Shown here in pieces: positions 33,900 to 46,319 of a stretch of DNA of 64,000 bases. Below the pieces are notes generated by a model that searched no databases, was not told the origin of the DNA, and worked only from the letters and a program-made list of their open reading frames with translations. How positions within the stretch are numbered: the stretch's first letter is position 1; each line of letters opens with the position of its first letter. Position numbers and translations under genes: made by a program. Origin of the DNA: Vesta saturnalis (Eukaryota; Arthropoda; Insecta; Coleoptera; Lampyridae); contig JARFJB010001912.1 in assembly GCA_036346205.1 (NCBI GenBank), forward strand, positions 124,001-188,000, read 5' to 3'.

Positions 33900-35590
33900 C
33901 CGCCCAGTTTTAAATCTCAACCAACAATACAAGCGAATAGAACGAGGAGGGATAAAAAAAACGAGACCTTTAGCATAGAGCTAGAAGAAATGATAAGATA
34001 CAAAAGGAAAGCTATAAGGATTGGCTAAATAATAAAACCCACACAACAAGGCAGATATATGTCGAAAGTAGACGACAAGTAAAAGATCAAGTAAAAACAA
34101 AAAAATAAGCATTGGGACAGTGTGTGAAGGAACATAAGTAACACAATAGGCTTCAACCAATCAAAAAAAGCATGGCGGATAATTTGTAGCGTAAGGCAAG
34201 ACACCAAGACACAAGAAAGAAAAAACACATGAGATTAAAAACATCACATAAATGGAAAGAACACTGCAAAGATCTATTACAAGAAAAAAGACAACAGTAT
34301 ATCACAGATCAAAGGCAAAACAGAAGGAAACAAAGTAAAAACAATAAATCGGCAGAACCAGAAAATATTAGGATAGAGCCAATAAAAAGTGGAGGAAGCA
34401 AATTAATGACAATGATAATCAAGATGTTTCAAAAGATAGACGAAGATGGAGCCATACCTACAGAATGGATAAAGACATATATTCTACCAATACATAAAGG
34501 AGAGAATAAAAAAATGTGCCAAAACTATAGAAAAATAAGCATATTGCCAACGATGGTGAGATTGTTTGAACGAGTGGTAAAATCAAAGATGGAAGAAGAA
34601 ATGGAAGAATAGAGTGAAGAATAAAGTGGCGTCAAACCCCAAAGATCATGAATAGATAATGTGCACTTTGCCAGACAAGTGATCGAAAAGAATAAAGCAA
34701 AAAATATTGACACCTATCGAACTTTTGTTGACCTCGAAAAAGCATATGACAATGTCCCAATGTGTAAGATGTGGAACGCGATGACAAGGATGGGCATTAG
34801 GGAAAAGTGGATCAACATGGATAAAATGTTATACCAAATTAAGGAAGCACAGATTAAATTAGGAAACAGATTAACAACTAAAATAGAAGTAATTAAAGTC
34901 CTGAAGCAGGGTTGCACAGTGTCACCTACGCTATTCAACCTATATGCCGAACAATCCCTGGAACAATGGTGTAAGAAATGCAGAGGAATGGAATTACAGA
35001 TAAGAGGTAACATACTACACTCATTAATGTTCGCTGATGACAAGCTCATCGTAGCCCAAAACGAGGAAGACATCTTATACATGATGAGGGCGCTGAAGGA
35101 GGAGTATAGCAAATAAACATCAATAAAACGGCATTCATGTGCACTGGAAGAAAAGGAAAAACTGAGCATAGAAGGAGAAATGATAAAGACTTGTGCAGAA
35201 TATAAGTACTTAGGTTCAGTCATAACCAATTCAGGCAAAATTCAAACGGATATAGAGGACAAAATTATAAAAGGAAAAAGAACAACAAAAGTTCTCCATG
35301 GAAACATCTGGAATAGAAATCTCACAAAAAAGACCAAAAGGAGGATATTCAGTACTATAGTGGAAAGTGTAACAACATACGGTGGAGAACTGTGGCCCAT
35401 GACAAATAAGATACGAGACAAACTGAGAACAGTCGAATTGGATTTAATGCGACGAAGCTTGCAATGCACCCGCAGTGACAGAAAACGAACAGAAGAGATT
35501 TGGAGGGAGGGAGAGAGGGAGGGAGAGAGGGAGGGAGGGAGGGAGGGAGGGAGGGAGAGAGGGAGGGTGGGAGATTTGTGCCTGTGAGCA
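33900..35590 (+). pseudogene. RTE-type non-LTR retrotransposon remnant
   Basis: From about 33955 the linker between endonuclease and RT is recognisable (SIELEEMIRYKRKAY), then KWKEHCKDLLQEKRQQY at 34250. RT blocks follow: PIKSGGSKLMTMIIKMFQKI, IPTEWIKTYILPIHK and NYRKISILPTMVRLFERV in one frame. After a stop come YRTFVDLEKAYDNVPM (catalytic Asp), LKQGCTVSPTLFNLYAE and SLMFADDKLIVAQNE (FADD at about 35030). The C-terminal part starts at 35180 (YKYLGSVITNSGKIQTDIE). It contains numerous stops. It ends in a (GGGA)n array at 35501. The pattern matches the RTE clade found in many insects. Confidence 0.87.
35501..35573. repeat. (GGGA)n microsatellite
   Basis: GGGAGGGAGAGAGGGAGGGA-type repeat at the 3' end of the RTE remnant; Arg/Gly/Glu and Pro/Ser open frames here are artefacts. 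Confidence 0.92.
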
Positions 35591-35594
35591 ATTA

Positions 35595-38500
35595 AAGGAA
35601 TAGAGATTCAAGTGTAAGTAGGTATTTTTATATAATTGAAAGCTCGCAGCAAATCATTTACCAGCCTAGATAACGTATTAAATACCAAACATTGCCTTGA
35701 AAAGGTATCTTATTCGTACGCGGGCTCATTAAGCTGAAGTCTGCTAAAATAAAAGACAGTGCAGGGCCCTCTCCCTCTGGTATTTTTGTGAATTAGCATT
35801 ACTGTTTGTTGTTTATATTTATACTTGTGTAGAGGTGGGTGGTGAATGGGTTCATGATACTGCTGGTTATTAATTGTAAAAGTCAATTGCCAAGTGAGTA
35901 CACACTTCCAGGCCAGACCATTAATCACATCGAATTTTTAATTCTATTGTTTTTATTTGTTGTATAGATGAATGTGTAACCTGAGGGAGGAGCACTGTAC
36001 TTTTCTAACGCACTCAAACTTATATATCGGTCACGATGTTAGGACCTATTTATAACTTATCCTTGTAAGGCTTTGTTTTAATGAGTTTTTTTTGTCAGTT
36101 TGTTTAAGTAAAATTATTTGCCTGCGAGCTGATTTCTCTTTGTATGTGATTTATTGTAATTTGATTTACGCATTTAGTACTTTGGTGGTCACGAAACAAT
36201 TGGGTACGTGTAAATTCCTTGGCTATTTCCTTTTGTCCTCGCCTTTACCTTATTATCACCTGTGCAATTTTGCTGTTGTTGTATTTTATGTGTACCGTAA
36301 TTTGCCTTATTGTTCTATGTACTTATTTACTTAAAGACCGGCATGATTGGTTTTAAAGGGCCACCTGTTTGGTATTACGATTTTTATTATGATTTTTATT
36401 TTAATTATTTATGACCCAATTGTTAGTGTGACTACATCTATTTTTTTATTATTGTGTTTCTGTGTAACCAAATTGCTTTTTATTCATTTTATCTTAATGT
36501 TATAATTTTGTACGCACTTTAACCTGATTTAATGGTGTATATGCTATATATCTAACCCTTTCATTGTTTTGTTTGTGTGTTATTTGATTTAATAATGTAC
36601 TTGTGCAATTACTTATTTATGAATAAAGTGGGTTTTATAGGTGGTTCTTTCCCATAATAGTATATTAACGGGCTGAACCACCGTTGCGCAAAGCTCCTTG
36701 ATTTTAATTTGAGTAGTCTCATTTTTTTTACCTGCCCCTCATGATGTAACACTTACCTCATCCAGCCTATCTAATTCAGATAGCACAACGTACCTACCAA
36801 TTGCCTCTATTGCATTTAGTATAGGGAATGGTAAATAGAAATGAAAGAAATTATCAAATGAATTGAATGACGTTATAATATAGAGAGTGTTACATTTGAT
36901 ATAATTGAGAAAATGTGACTGTTGCGTTTTGACAAAATTTTAACCTTCCATCTATTAACATACGTGGCCTAATCGGCTACAGAGTTTGAATGTTATAAAG
37001 AACATTACCAAAAATGGCTCAAATTTCTAAAGCACTCACCTGTTGTGTCCTATATTGCGGGTATAGAATAAGTGAGAAGAAATCAAAAATACAAAAAAAT
37101 GCAGGGTGAACTATTTAAACAGGTATAGATTTAGTGTCTTATACATTTGCATAACACCCTTGGTTCATGTTAAAATAAATATACTGCGATTGTCCACAAA
37201 TTTTGTCCGAAACGTTTTTTTTTTAACTTTAATCCTCCGAGTGCTTGTTAAATGGACACAGTTTATAAGCTGCTACAATCAAAAGGAAATTGTAAAACTT
37301 TGGACACGTGCTCAATCTTCCACAGTTTCAAATTCGGTAACGAGTAAGTAGAAAATGTCTACTTCCCTGTAAAGATTTCTATATTAAAAAAAATTTCTAA
37401 TGTGGGTGTTTTCTGATTTTTAAGATATTTTAAAGGAAATAATGTTACAAACAAAATACACCCACGTACCACACAAAATTCAAAATTTTGTTTGTTACAG
37501 ATCCTGCCACAGTGCCAGTATTCCAGATATTTCAAGAAAGCAATGTTGTGTAATATGTACCGAATGTAAATGATCTTTAAACAAACCGATCGACATTTTT
37601 TTAAAATTTTAAATGATTATATGAGATCTAATTCTAGATTTTGAAAGCTGGTTGACTTTATGTGACAAAAGAAATTACCTAAAATTGTGATTTCGAAATG
37701 GAATATAAAATGAACGAGAGATTTTTTATGATGCCCTATTTAATCTTTATGCCTTTTTGAAACATACACGGAAATGGACCCCGGCGACATTTCCAGAATT
37801 ATACAAACTACCCTTGACTGCTATGTATGTTTGATATTCACGTAGTAATTAAAACCTAAATATTCAAAGTATAGTCTTCATACGGTGAAATCACCAATTC
37901 TCTGTTTGTGCAATATTTGACCTCGTTCCGGATTTTGCATAAATCCAAGACTAAATTTACCAGTGATCGTTGATTAAAGGCCAATATAGAATATAAAATA
38001 GTTATTCCGAAAATATTGATTTCAAGAATAAGACTTATGTACTGCAAGTTGAAAAATAGTACACCCATTTTGGTATGTATATTGGTCAAATGTTTTCTAT
38101 TTTTGGACAAAAAAGGGAGCTATTCAGCTTTTTCATGACAATTTTACTCAATGAACCCATTGGTCTTTATTATGGAAATACTACATTTGTAAGTTATTTA
38201 AATCTCCATAATCAACGAAAATCAAATTGAATTTTCTTCAATTTTAGTTAAAATGGGTTATTTTCTAAAATATATGAAATAACGAATTTTGTTAATGTAT
38301 CCTGGGAATACTTAAAGCCGCGACCACAACTCATGGGCGTCGCCACCTACTTACAAACACGTGCATTTCTAGAAAATACGCTCTGCACTTACAATCGCAT
38401 AGAACTATTGCTAAAATGTGGCTATTACTGTTCTTTACGAAGAGCGCAAGATGTTTTTTGTTGTTTTATGTCACTGCAGGTAAAGATGCTTAAGATTTTA

Positions 38501-39060
38501 AGTCACACTTATTGTAACTGACAAAATGATTTCAAATGTTGCTTAACATATTTTCAACACATTTAGCATTTTGTAATATCTTATATTTCTGGATAAAAAC
38601 CGAACATTTGTAAGACTAAAAATATGACCTTTAATGTCCTTCATAAAAGTATGCATTTAAAATAGTACTTGACGTTACTATCCGAGTACAACGTTTACAC
38701 CTAACTTTGAAGGCTTATTATACAAAATTGTTGGACCAGATTTTGATATAATTTTTATCACTTGACAGGCGATGGATTGTTGTTTGTATTTAGTCGGTAG
38801 ACTTTTGATGCTTTGAATTTTTTTTACAAAAAGGTACCATACAGCGAATTATTTTTTGATTTTAGGCCTCTATAAATATTTTATTTGCAATCTGAAATTA
38901 ATGAAATTTAGGAACTAAGCATATCAATACCTTCCAAATATAATACGATACAAAATAGAAATGATTTCTTTCATTTGTTTGTAATTAGTCCAAAAGCAAA
39001 ATCTAGCAAAATTTAGACATACATACATATACTTAAATATATTCGTCAAACGCATTATAC
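35595..39060. other. AT-rich non-coding stretch
   Basis: Short open frames (for example 36092-36334, 37106-37351, 37856-38110 and 38333-38521) show no recognisable similarity and fit chance in AT-rich DNA. No strong repeat was seen. Confidence 0.45.
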
Positions 39061-39068
39061 TCTGTAAA

Positions 39069-40342
39069 ACATGTTCCCAGCCGGGAATGGGCCTGGTTTA
39101 AACAATAATATGTTCAATTATACCCTTACGCAGCGACCTACTTTAATACAAAACCAAATTCCAGTACAAATGTCGCAAGCACGCAGTTATCAATTAAATC
39201 CAGAAACAATAAATATGCAATTACCACGACATTGTTAAAATAAAATAATAACTGAACAATTTCCACAAATTCCCATTAACCACGCTCCCTCAAATAACTT
39301 ATCGCCTTCAATGCCGTCAAACCAAAAATACAACGCAAAAATTACACAAGTGAAGACGAATAAATGACCGATGACAATGAAAACACAAACACTCATCCCT
39401 GGCAAGATGTCAGAAATAAGAGAAAAAGGCTCAAGGTCCAAACAGTTTCTACAGCACCCTTACGAACTACAACCTCGAATAGATTCCAAACACTAGCGGA
39501 ATCAGGAACTAGTGCATATCACACCGAGACTAAAAAACCAAATAACGTAAACAAAAATACTCAGTCGCAAGACTCGAAACCGCCTCCAATACACATTTAG
39601 GGTCTTACAAATTATAAAGCTATGAGCGAAAATTTAGCCCTTGCCACGGATATTGAAACCTACTACATACACTAAATATAGGATAATATAGGAAAAATAA
39701 ACGCACACACATCAGACACTTATAGGAAAGTAATTCAGCACCTGAAAGACGAAAAAGTAGTGTACCACACTTACAAACTACTTATAAGATAGGGCTTATA
39801 GAGTGGTACTGCGCTGTCTTCATCATTCAATTCCGTTAGCAGATATAACATAAGAACTAGCAGACAAAGGACACAAAGTCAGAAATATTATCAATGCACG
39901 GCACAGAGTTTCAAAAACTCCGCTACCACTCTTCTTCGTTGATCTAGAATCGCAAAGTAATAATAAAAAAATGTACGACATAGGATTCCTACAAAATACA
40001 AAAATAAGAGTTGAACCACCAAAACAAAAACACTATAATACAATATACCGGTTGCCAGGCCTATGGGAACTCAAAATCGTATTGCATGAAAGCATACAAC
40101 TGCGTTAAACGCGACAAATCGCACGACACAAAAAGTTATACAAAACCGGCGGACATACCGGCAACTTGTGTACTATGTAGCAAAGATCATCTATCCAATT
40201 ATAAGGGATGCTCAGTATACAGAGATTTATTGAAATCCAGAAATAAACTCGATACATATTTCACAACTAAACCAAATTTTGGACTACAATACAAGTATAA
40301 ATTCAGCTATTCAACAGACAACACAACAGCCTTCTCAAGATA
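39069..40342 (+). pseudogene. jockey-type ORF1 (Gag-like), broken
   Basis: It starts MFPAGNGPGLNNNMFNYTLT at 39069 and has a stop at 39235. It reopens at 39364 with DDNENTNTHPWQDVRNKRKR and a long polar region. The RNA-binding part follows in broken frames, with HLKDEKVVYHTYKLL (about 39743) and, near 39860, the ELADKGHKVRNIINARHRVS block of PRE_C2HC-type ORF1 proteins. Then come zinc-knuckle-like motifs (YCMKAYNCVKRDKSHDTKSY, CVLCSKDHLSNYKGC) at 40080-40220, the first knuckle damaged. ORF1 proteins bind the element RNA. Confidence 0.82.
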
Positions 40343-40474
40343 GAGGTAACTATGCACCGGCAGTCATAGGAACACCAATTACCCAAAATAATAGCAATAA
40401 TGAAGACCTTGCCAATGCAAAACTTTTTACATGAATTTTAAAATGTTATCAACCAACTGCTAAACCAAAACAGC

Positions 40475-42638
40475 ATGATTTTAACCATGCTTATTACTGT
40501 TATAAACAAGTTAACCAAATATATGGCTTCTTCAATAAGAACAGCTGCTTGGAATGCAAACGGGCTATCAAACCACGCTCCAGAAATCACCTTATATTTA
40601 AACTACAACAAAACTGATATCCTCCTAATCTCTGAAAGCCATTCAACCGAAAGAACATTTATCAGAATTCCGTATTACACCATCTATTACACTCATCACC
40701 CAGATGGAACGGCCCACGCAGGGTCAGCCATCATAATTAGACCAACTAATAATAATTCAGCCCTACAATCCTTTAAAACAGACAAAATTCAAGCTGCAAC
40801 ATAAAACTAGAATCATTTTCTAGACCAATAACTATCGCAGCCGTATATTCCCCGCCACGACACAATATCACGATGTAAGAATATAACGACTTTTTCAATT
40901 TTATTGGGTCACACGTTATAACAATTGGGGCCTGTAACTCCAAACACACAACAGAATACTCACACCAAAAGTCACAATCGGTTCGGATCAGTACAACTCA
41001 ATAATCTAACCTATATATCTACGGGAGGACCAACGATTCGCTCACGAACAGGAACAAACTACCAGACCTACTTGACTTCGCTATAGCTAAAGGGAGATCA
41101 AATAATTACTTTGAAATGAAATCGAGTCCAGATCTGTCACGAGCACAGGACTATAACATTAACTCTCAGTATGAACATTATATACAGAGAAACAATGCCC
41201 AAACTATGCACAAAATATACTGATTGGCAGCTATTCCAAAACTTAATAAACGAAGAAATAAGACTAAACCATCGTATAAAAGAACAAATCGAAATAGAAG
41301 AAGCAGTATAACATCTAACGACTGTAATACAAACAGCAGCATAGAAAGCCACACCCGCAGTAAAGAAAACAAACCAGCGAAACGATAATATTCCTTTACA
41401 CATTAGGAAATTGATCACTAAAAAAGAAGAGCGCGCGGGAAATGGCAAAGGGCAAGAAACCCTCAGGACAAAACAGATCTCAACAAAATAACACATCAAC
41501 TTCGCTCTGCCTTAAAGCAAGCTCGCAATGATACCTTCAATCACTACATCACCAACCTATCCCCCGAAGACCATTAACTATGGAAAGCAACGAAAAAGTT
41601 CAAGATGGCAATAATACAAATCCCAACCATAAGAAAACCTGATCGTAACTGGGAGCAGACAGACAAAGAATAAGCCAATAAATTCGTGGATCATCTCTCA
41701 AGTGTTTTCCCCAGCTTCAAATAATCAAAATCAAGATGAAGAAATCGAAGCTTACGTCAATGCCCTCTACCAATTATCATTACCTGTTAAGCCCTTTGCT
41801 CCAGCAGAATTCCGTAAACAAATCAATAATACAAATTCGTACAAAACCCCAGGGTATGATCCCATAGTAGGGAATATTTTGAAACATTTACCAAGAAAGG
41901 CAATTGTCCTATTAACAACTGTATGTATTTAATAGCATTCTACGTTTGTGCTACTTCCCGATTCAATAGAAATATGCGCAAATAATCATGATTGAAAAAC
42001 CAGGCAAACCGCCCACTGAACCCTCTTCCCATCGCCCAATAAGCCTTTTACCACAAATGCCAAAAATCAATCAGAATAAACCAACTAACACTTACGGATA
42101 ACATAATTCCTGAACACCAATTCGGGTTCCAACAACAATATTCAACAACACAACAATGCCATCGAATTGTGAACAAAATTAAAGAAAGCCTCGAAGAATA
42201 AATGTGTGCCGCAGTCTTTCTCGATGGTTGGTTTGGAGCAATGGATTATTATACAAATAAAAAAGGCATTTTCCTAGTACCATATGCCTACTCCTAAAAT
42301 CTTATCTTAGCGAAAGACACTTTCAATTTGAGAGTGAATAACATCTTCTCTGACTTCACCTAATAAAACATGGAGTACCACAAGGCACCGTCCTTGGGCA
42401 ATTACTTTACTTAATATTCACTGGTGACGTTCCTGTGTCAGACAACACTATGTTAGCCACATTTGCTGATGATACAGCAATCCTATCATCCGACCCCAAT
42501 CCTGATAGTGCATCTAGAAACCTACTAGATCGTCTAAATGAGTTACAAGTCTGGCTAAAAAGATGGAAGATCCAGGTCAACACCGAAACATCTGCTCAGA
42601 TCACGTCACCACAAAACGAAGCCATTTCCTACAACTAA
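40475..42638 (+). pseudogene. jockey-type ORF2: endonuclease and RT remnants
   Basis: The endonuclease start is clear at 40520-40740: SIRTAAWNANGLSNHAPEIT, ILLISESHSTERTF and YYTHHPDGTAHAGSAIIIRP. The middle part is riddled with stops. RT appears at 41702-41932 (FRKQINNTNSYKTPGYDPIV, the RT block 0/1) and at 42435-42638, where ATFADDTAILSSD carries the FADD box (42461-42472), followed by LNELQVWLKRWKIQVN. The remainder of RT is missing. Confidence 0.83.
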
Positions 42639-42639
42639 A

Positions 42640-43780
42640 CATACATAGCTAATAAACTTTAAAAACATGTATATAATATTGTTTGGTAAAAAGTAGCAGT
42701 TTTTTTTATAAACGTTTTATGTGAGATGATTAAACTTTTTACTCTGGTAGTAAATAATCATTATGCAACAGAAGTGACTGTTTACTTCTTCAGTGTAAAA
42801 TCATAAACTAGCAACGTTGTTGTTAAAACGTGTTAGTGTTAAGTAGCTAATTAAGAATGTGATGTAGTCAGCACATGACTTTCTATTGCAGGTATCATGA
42901 TACATTAGCTAAAAGTACACATAAAGGACTAAAATCTATGTCTAAGTCTAAGTATATGAGACGTGTTTTAAAATGGCGCTGGTCAGTCCCATAACACTAA
43001 TTATTAACTTACAATGTACAAAGTACGTTCTTATTCCTTACTTGTATCCACCTAATAAATTTAAACATTTAAATGAATTTTTAGTGCAATTACACAAAAT
43101 AAAGCACTAAAATTGTGTTTTAGTAATGTTACTTAGCATTATGAAATAGTAATGCACCTATAGATTTAACATTTATATACGCAGTTAACGTTTTTACATA
43201 CAACATTCTACATTTTGCTGATCATTTTATGATAAGTTACTGCGAATCATACAATAAAATTTTATTACTGTCAAATTACGCAATTTATATTAAAACATTA
43301 TTAAAATCCCGTTATATTTGGTGTATCTCTTATGAATGCTGATACATGATTAATAGATAGACATTAGACAAACCATTTTATCGTTAATTGGTTAAACAAT
43401 TATCGATTTACAACCTTATTTGTATGATATTTTTCGAATATGTTCAAAGCAGATCTTTTTTGAGTTGACCCCTTCATTCTTTTTGATATTGTTTTCAACA
43501 TATTTACAAAACGTACATTATTTTAATTAGCTATATGTAGTAATCGTGAAAGTTTACGTTTTCATACCACATGAAAAACTTTGATTAAAATACCTTATCT
43601 ACAATTGAATTATGTTTCCATAGTACATTTTTTGTAAATTTAAAGGTTTACTCGGCACACTTTTTAAAATACCTTTATTTCTAAACCAACTTTAGTCACA
43701 ATGTAATCAAACCGAGATATTTTAGTTATAACACCAAATATAGAGTTTCACTAAAACCTGATTCGTGGTTTTAAGTTATT
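42640..43780. other. AT-rich non-coding stretch
   Basis: No coding similarity or clear repeat seen. Confidence 0.45.
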
Positions 43781-43925
43781 GCGCGCGGGCACACAGGCGC
43801 GTATATGCACCGCATGTCGACACGTAGACGCTCAGGCGTGAAGGCGTACAGACGTACAGATACACAAACGAACAGACGCACAAATGCATACACGCACACT
43901 CGCACATACGCACTGATGCACTACT
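43780..43925. repeat. Degenerate ACRC/ACGN tetranucleotide tract
   Basis: Loose tandem tetramers of the type ACGC/ACAC/ACAG/GCGT (for example GCGTACAGACGTACAGATAC), G+C-rich compared with both flanks. Confidence 0.6.
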
Positions 43926-44279
43926 GTGGCGTTATATGAATTATTAGGTAGACTGAGGGGTACCCAATGAGATTGTGCTGTACGCCCGTTTGTGTGCTTG
44001 TATGAGCGAATGAAATGCGTGGACCGATTTCATCATAATTTGGTACAGATATTTTCTAGTTGATCGGTCTTAATAGACTCAGGTTTACTGCTCTAGTTTT
44101 TATTTGTCTATTCTAAAAAAAATCTTCAATATCAAACATGACATCCAAAATTTACGAAAAATAAAAACTAAATCGTTTACAGAGCTGTAATTAAATTATC
44201 GAGTTATGTTTTGTTTTTTTTTGCATTTTAGACACACAATATTACAGGAACTATGTTTTTATTCCGGTACATGATATTG

Positions 44280-44840
44280 CGGTGTAGGTCATATCTTGAC
44301 ACTAGAGTTGCTCAAAAACATTATTTCTACATCAATTTTGTTGAAAAAACGGCTAATCGGATTACTTCGATGACCAAGCAAATGTTATAGGTTTACAGTG
44401 TTAGTCATCAATTGGGAGCAACTATACCCAAAAATTTTATTTTCACAGCAAATATATTGACGAAAGAAAGAAATTTTGTTATTCTGGGGGTGTTCGTCAT
44501 CATGTGGTGGCGAATATACCCAAAAAATATCTTTATATACCAATATTGTCGACAAAACGGATAACGGCATTGACTGGATCGATAAACCCTAAACGTTATG
44601 GTTTACCGCTTTTAGTTAACATTTTGGATCAAATATGCTCATAAACTATTTATTCATACATTTTGTATGGAAAATGAACAAACGTATATGTTCAATTGGT
44701 CAGGAACTAAATTTTATGGTTTTACGTGTTGATCATTCATTTGGGACTAAAACACCCAAAATCTATATTTATTCACCAATTAGGCTGGGAAAACGGTCAA
44801 ACGGACTAACGAGCAGGAACTAAATTTTATGTTTTTACTG
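44280..44840. repeat. Diverged tandem repeat, unit about 110-140 bp
   Basis: The pattern AAATTTTATGGTTTTAC.GT, TTGATCATT.ATTTGGGA.C, A..AC(A/C)CCCAAAA, TTTATTCAC.AAT and GA(A/C)AAAACGG.TAA recurs four to five times (starts near 44300, 44383, 44478, 44590 and 44705) with many changes. The short open frames inside it (44385-44570, 44635-44823) are by-products. Confidence 0.55.
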
Positions 44841-45429
44841 TAATTGTTAATGTACTATTAGGCTATAGTAATGTTCTTCCAAATTTCACTTTGCAGTGAA
44901 GTTACCCTTTGGAATTTCAATTTCAACAAAGCTTTGATCCGGATGGAAGCAGATGGTATTGATTTGAAGATTTGCCGTTAACGAAATTTGTGTAAATATA
45001 ATCTAAGAAAATTAAGAAGCTAGGGTTTTTTTATCGATGAAATGCTGGTTAAGTCAATTGCCGTACCGTGGTGAGAAAGAGGGGAACAGTTTCGAGTGGT
45101 TATTTTGGTGCATTGTGAGGTAACTATGTTTCTGAATTTACTTTTGTGATAAAATGTAGATTTGTATTATTCAGACAGATGAATATGCCTTTTGTTTAAG
45201 TTTACTTAAGTAACGTCTAGAAATCAATTCAATGTATAAAGCGCATTCATTTGTAAATTAATTATTTCGTATTGTGTTTATTTGTATTTTTACTTTGATT
45301 ACGTATTACCGATTGTCATATTTATTTATTCAACGAAGTTATTATTGTTCCGATTTATGATTTATAACTGGCTATATGGACGCCAGTATTTTGCAAAGAT
45401 TTTTTCAGGAATTCAACGTACCGAGGTAA

Positions 45430-45690
45430 TTCGCCGTTTTACCTGGTTTGTGATAAGGCGAGCAAGTGGCGCCTTTGTGGCATTGTTCCCGATTTTGACG
45501 CACACCACTAAACTATGTGCGTTGCCTGCACATTACCTTTACGGTCTGTTGCTCTAGTGAGTGTCTTGCCTGTAACAAGGTCAGTCGTAGTTTCTGCTTC
45601 AGCGAGTGCCTTTGCCACCTTTCGGAAGACAGTTAAGGCCTTTTGCACATTGAGACAGACATTTGAGGATACTCAACACGAAGTTGAACC
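45430..45690. repeat. Diverged dispersed repeat, related to 57240-57490
   Basis: Shared landmarks with 57240-57490 in the same orientation: CACACCACTAAACTATG, GCTCTAG(T/C)GA, CACCTTTCGGA and CATTG.G at similar spacing. It lies next to a minus-strand ORF1 fragment and may belong to that element. Confidence 0.45.
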
Positions 45691-45699
45691 CTAAGGTGG

Positions 45700-46187
45700 G
45701 TTGAGTGGGCATGATACCGACTGCAGCCGGAGATGCTATAGATACTTCCGCTTTCCCAACATCACCTGCCATCGCTTTGGTGTAACACGCCGGTCGTTGT
45801 TGAACATGGTGCCGCTGCTGGCGCTGTCCTCTTCAGTTCCCGTGGAACTGCCATCCTCTTCCTTGGCGGAAACCAAGGGAACTGTAGCATCCCATGTAAG
45901 TCACGGGGTGGTCCCCACCGCAGTTAACGCATGCTTCGTGCATTCACTGCTGTGGTGATCGCCGGTGTACTTGACACTCTCTGCGGCCCTGCAACAGCGC
46001 TATGCGTGGTGGATACCCTCCCATCGGTGACATTGCCTGATTCCAGAGTGCGTCCTTGCTGCTTCATCCTAGAACAATAAAAGATATTAAAACCACGTTG
46101 GTGTAGCTCTGAAATTATGTCACTTTCGGTTATTTCTACGGGCACGCCACATATAACCGACAACAAGACACTCGGATATACCTCCAC
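45700..46187 (-). pseudogene. jockey-type ORF1 fragment with a zinc knuckle
   Basis: The minus-strand frame from 46187 contains VICGVPVEITESDIISELHQ and RGFNIFYCSRM, the PRE_C2HC-like region of jockey-type ORF1 proteins. A frameshift near 45940 leads to CVNCGGDHPVTYMGC (about 45935-45890), a Cys-Cys-His-Cys knuckle. The segment is more G+C-rich (near 50%) than its surroundings, indicating a different origin from the jockey copy at 39-42.6 kb. No endonuclease or RT follows downstream. Confidence 0.7.
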
Positions 46188-46319
46188 GAGGTTGCGTCAC
46201 TCTGGCTCATCGTATTTGCTCAGTATTGTTACAACGGTGCAAGCAGATATCTTAAAAAAAAGGATTGTTAACTTTGAGCTAAGTTGTCGATTACTTGTAC
46301 GATCTCAACTTTAGAATCT

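Larger units (their letters stand above)
39069..42638 (+). mobile_element. jockey-type non-LTR retrotransposon, 5' part present, 3' end lost
   Basis: ORF1 and ORF2 remnants follow each other on the plus strand with the jockey order: Gag-like ORF1 with zinc knuckles, then APE endonuclease and RT. The copy starts near an ORF1 ATG at 39069 but stops soon after the FADD region at 42638, without the RT C-terminus or a poly-A tail. Non-LTR copies usually lose the 5' end, so a 3' loss implies a later deletion. Confidence 0.8.
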
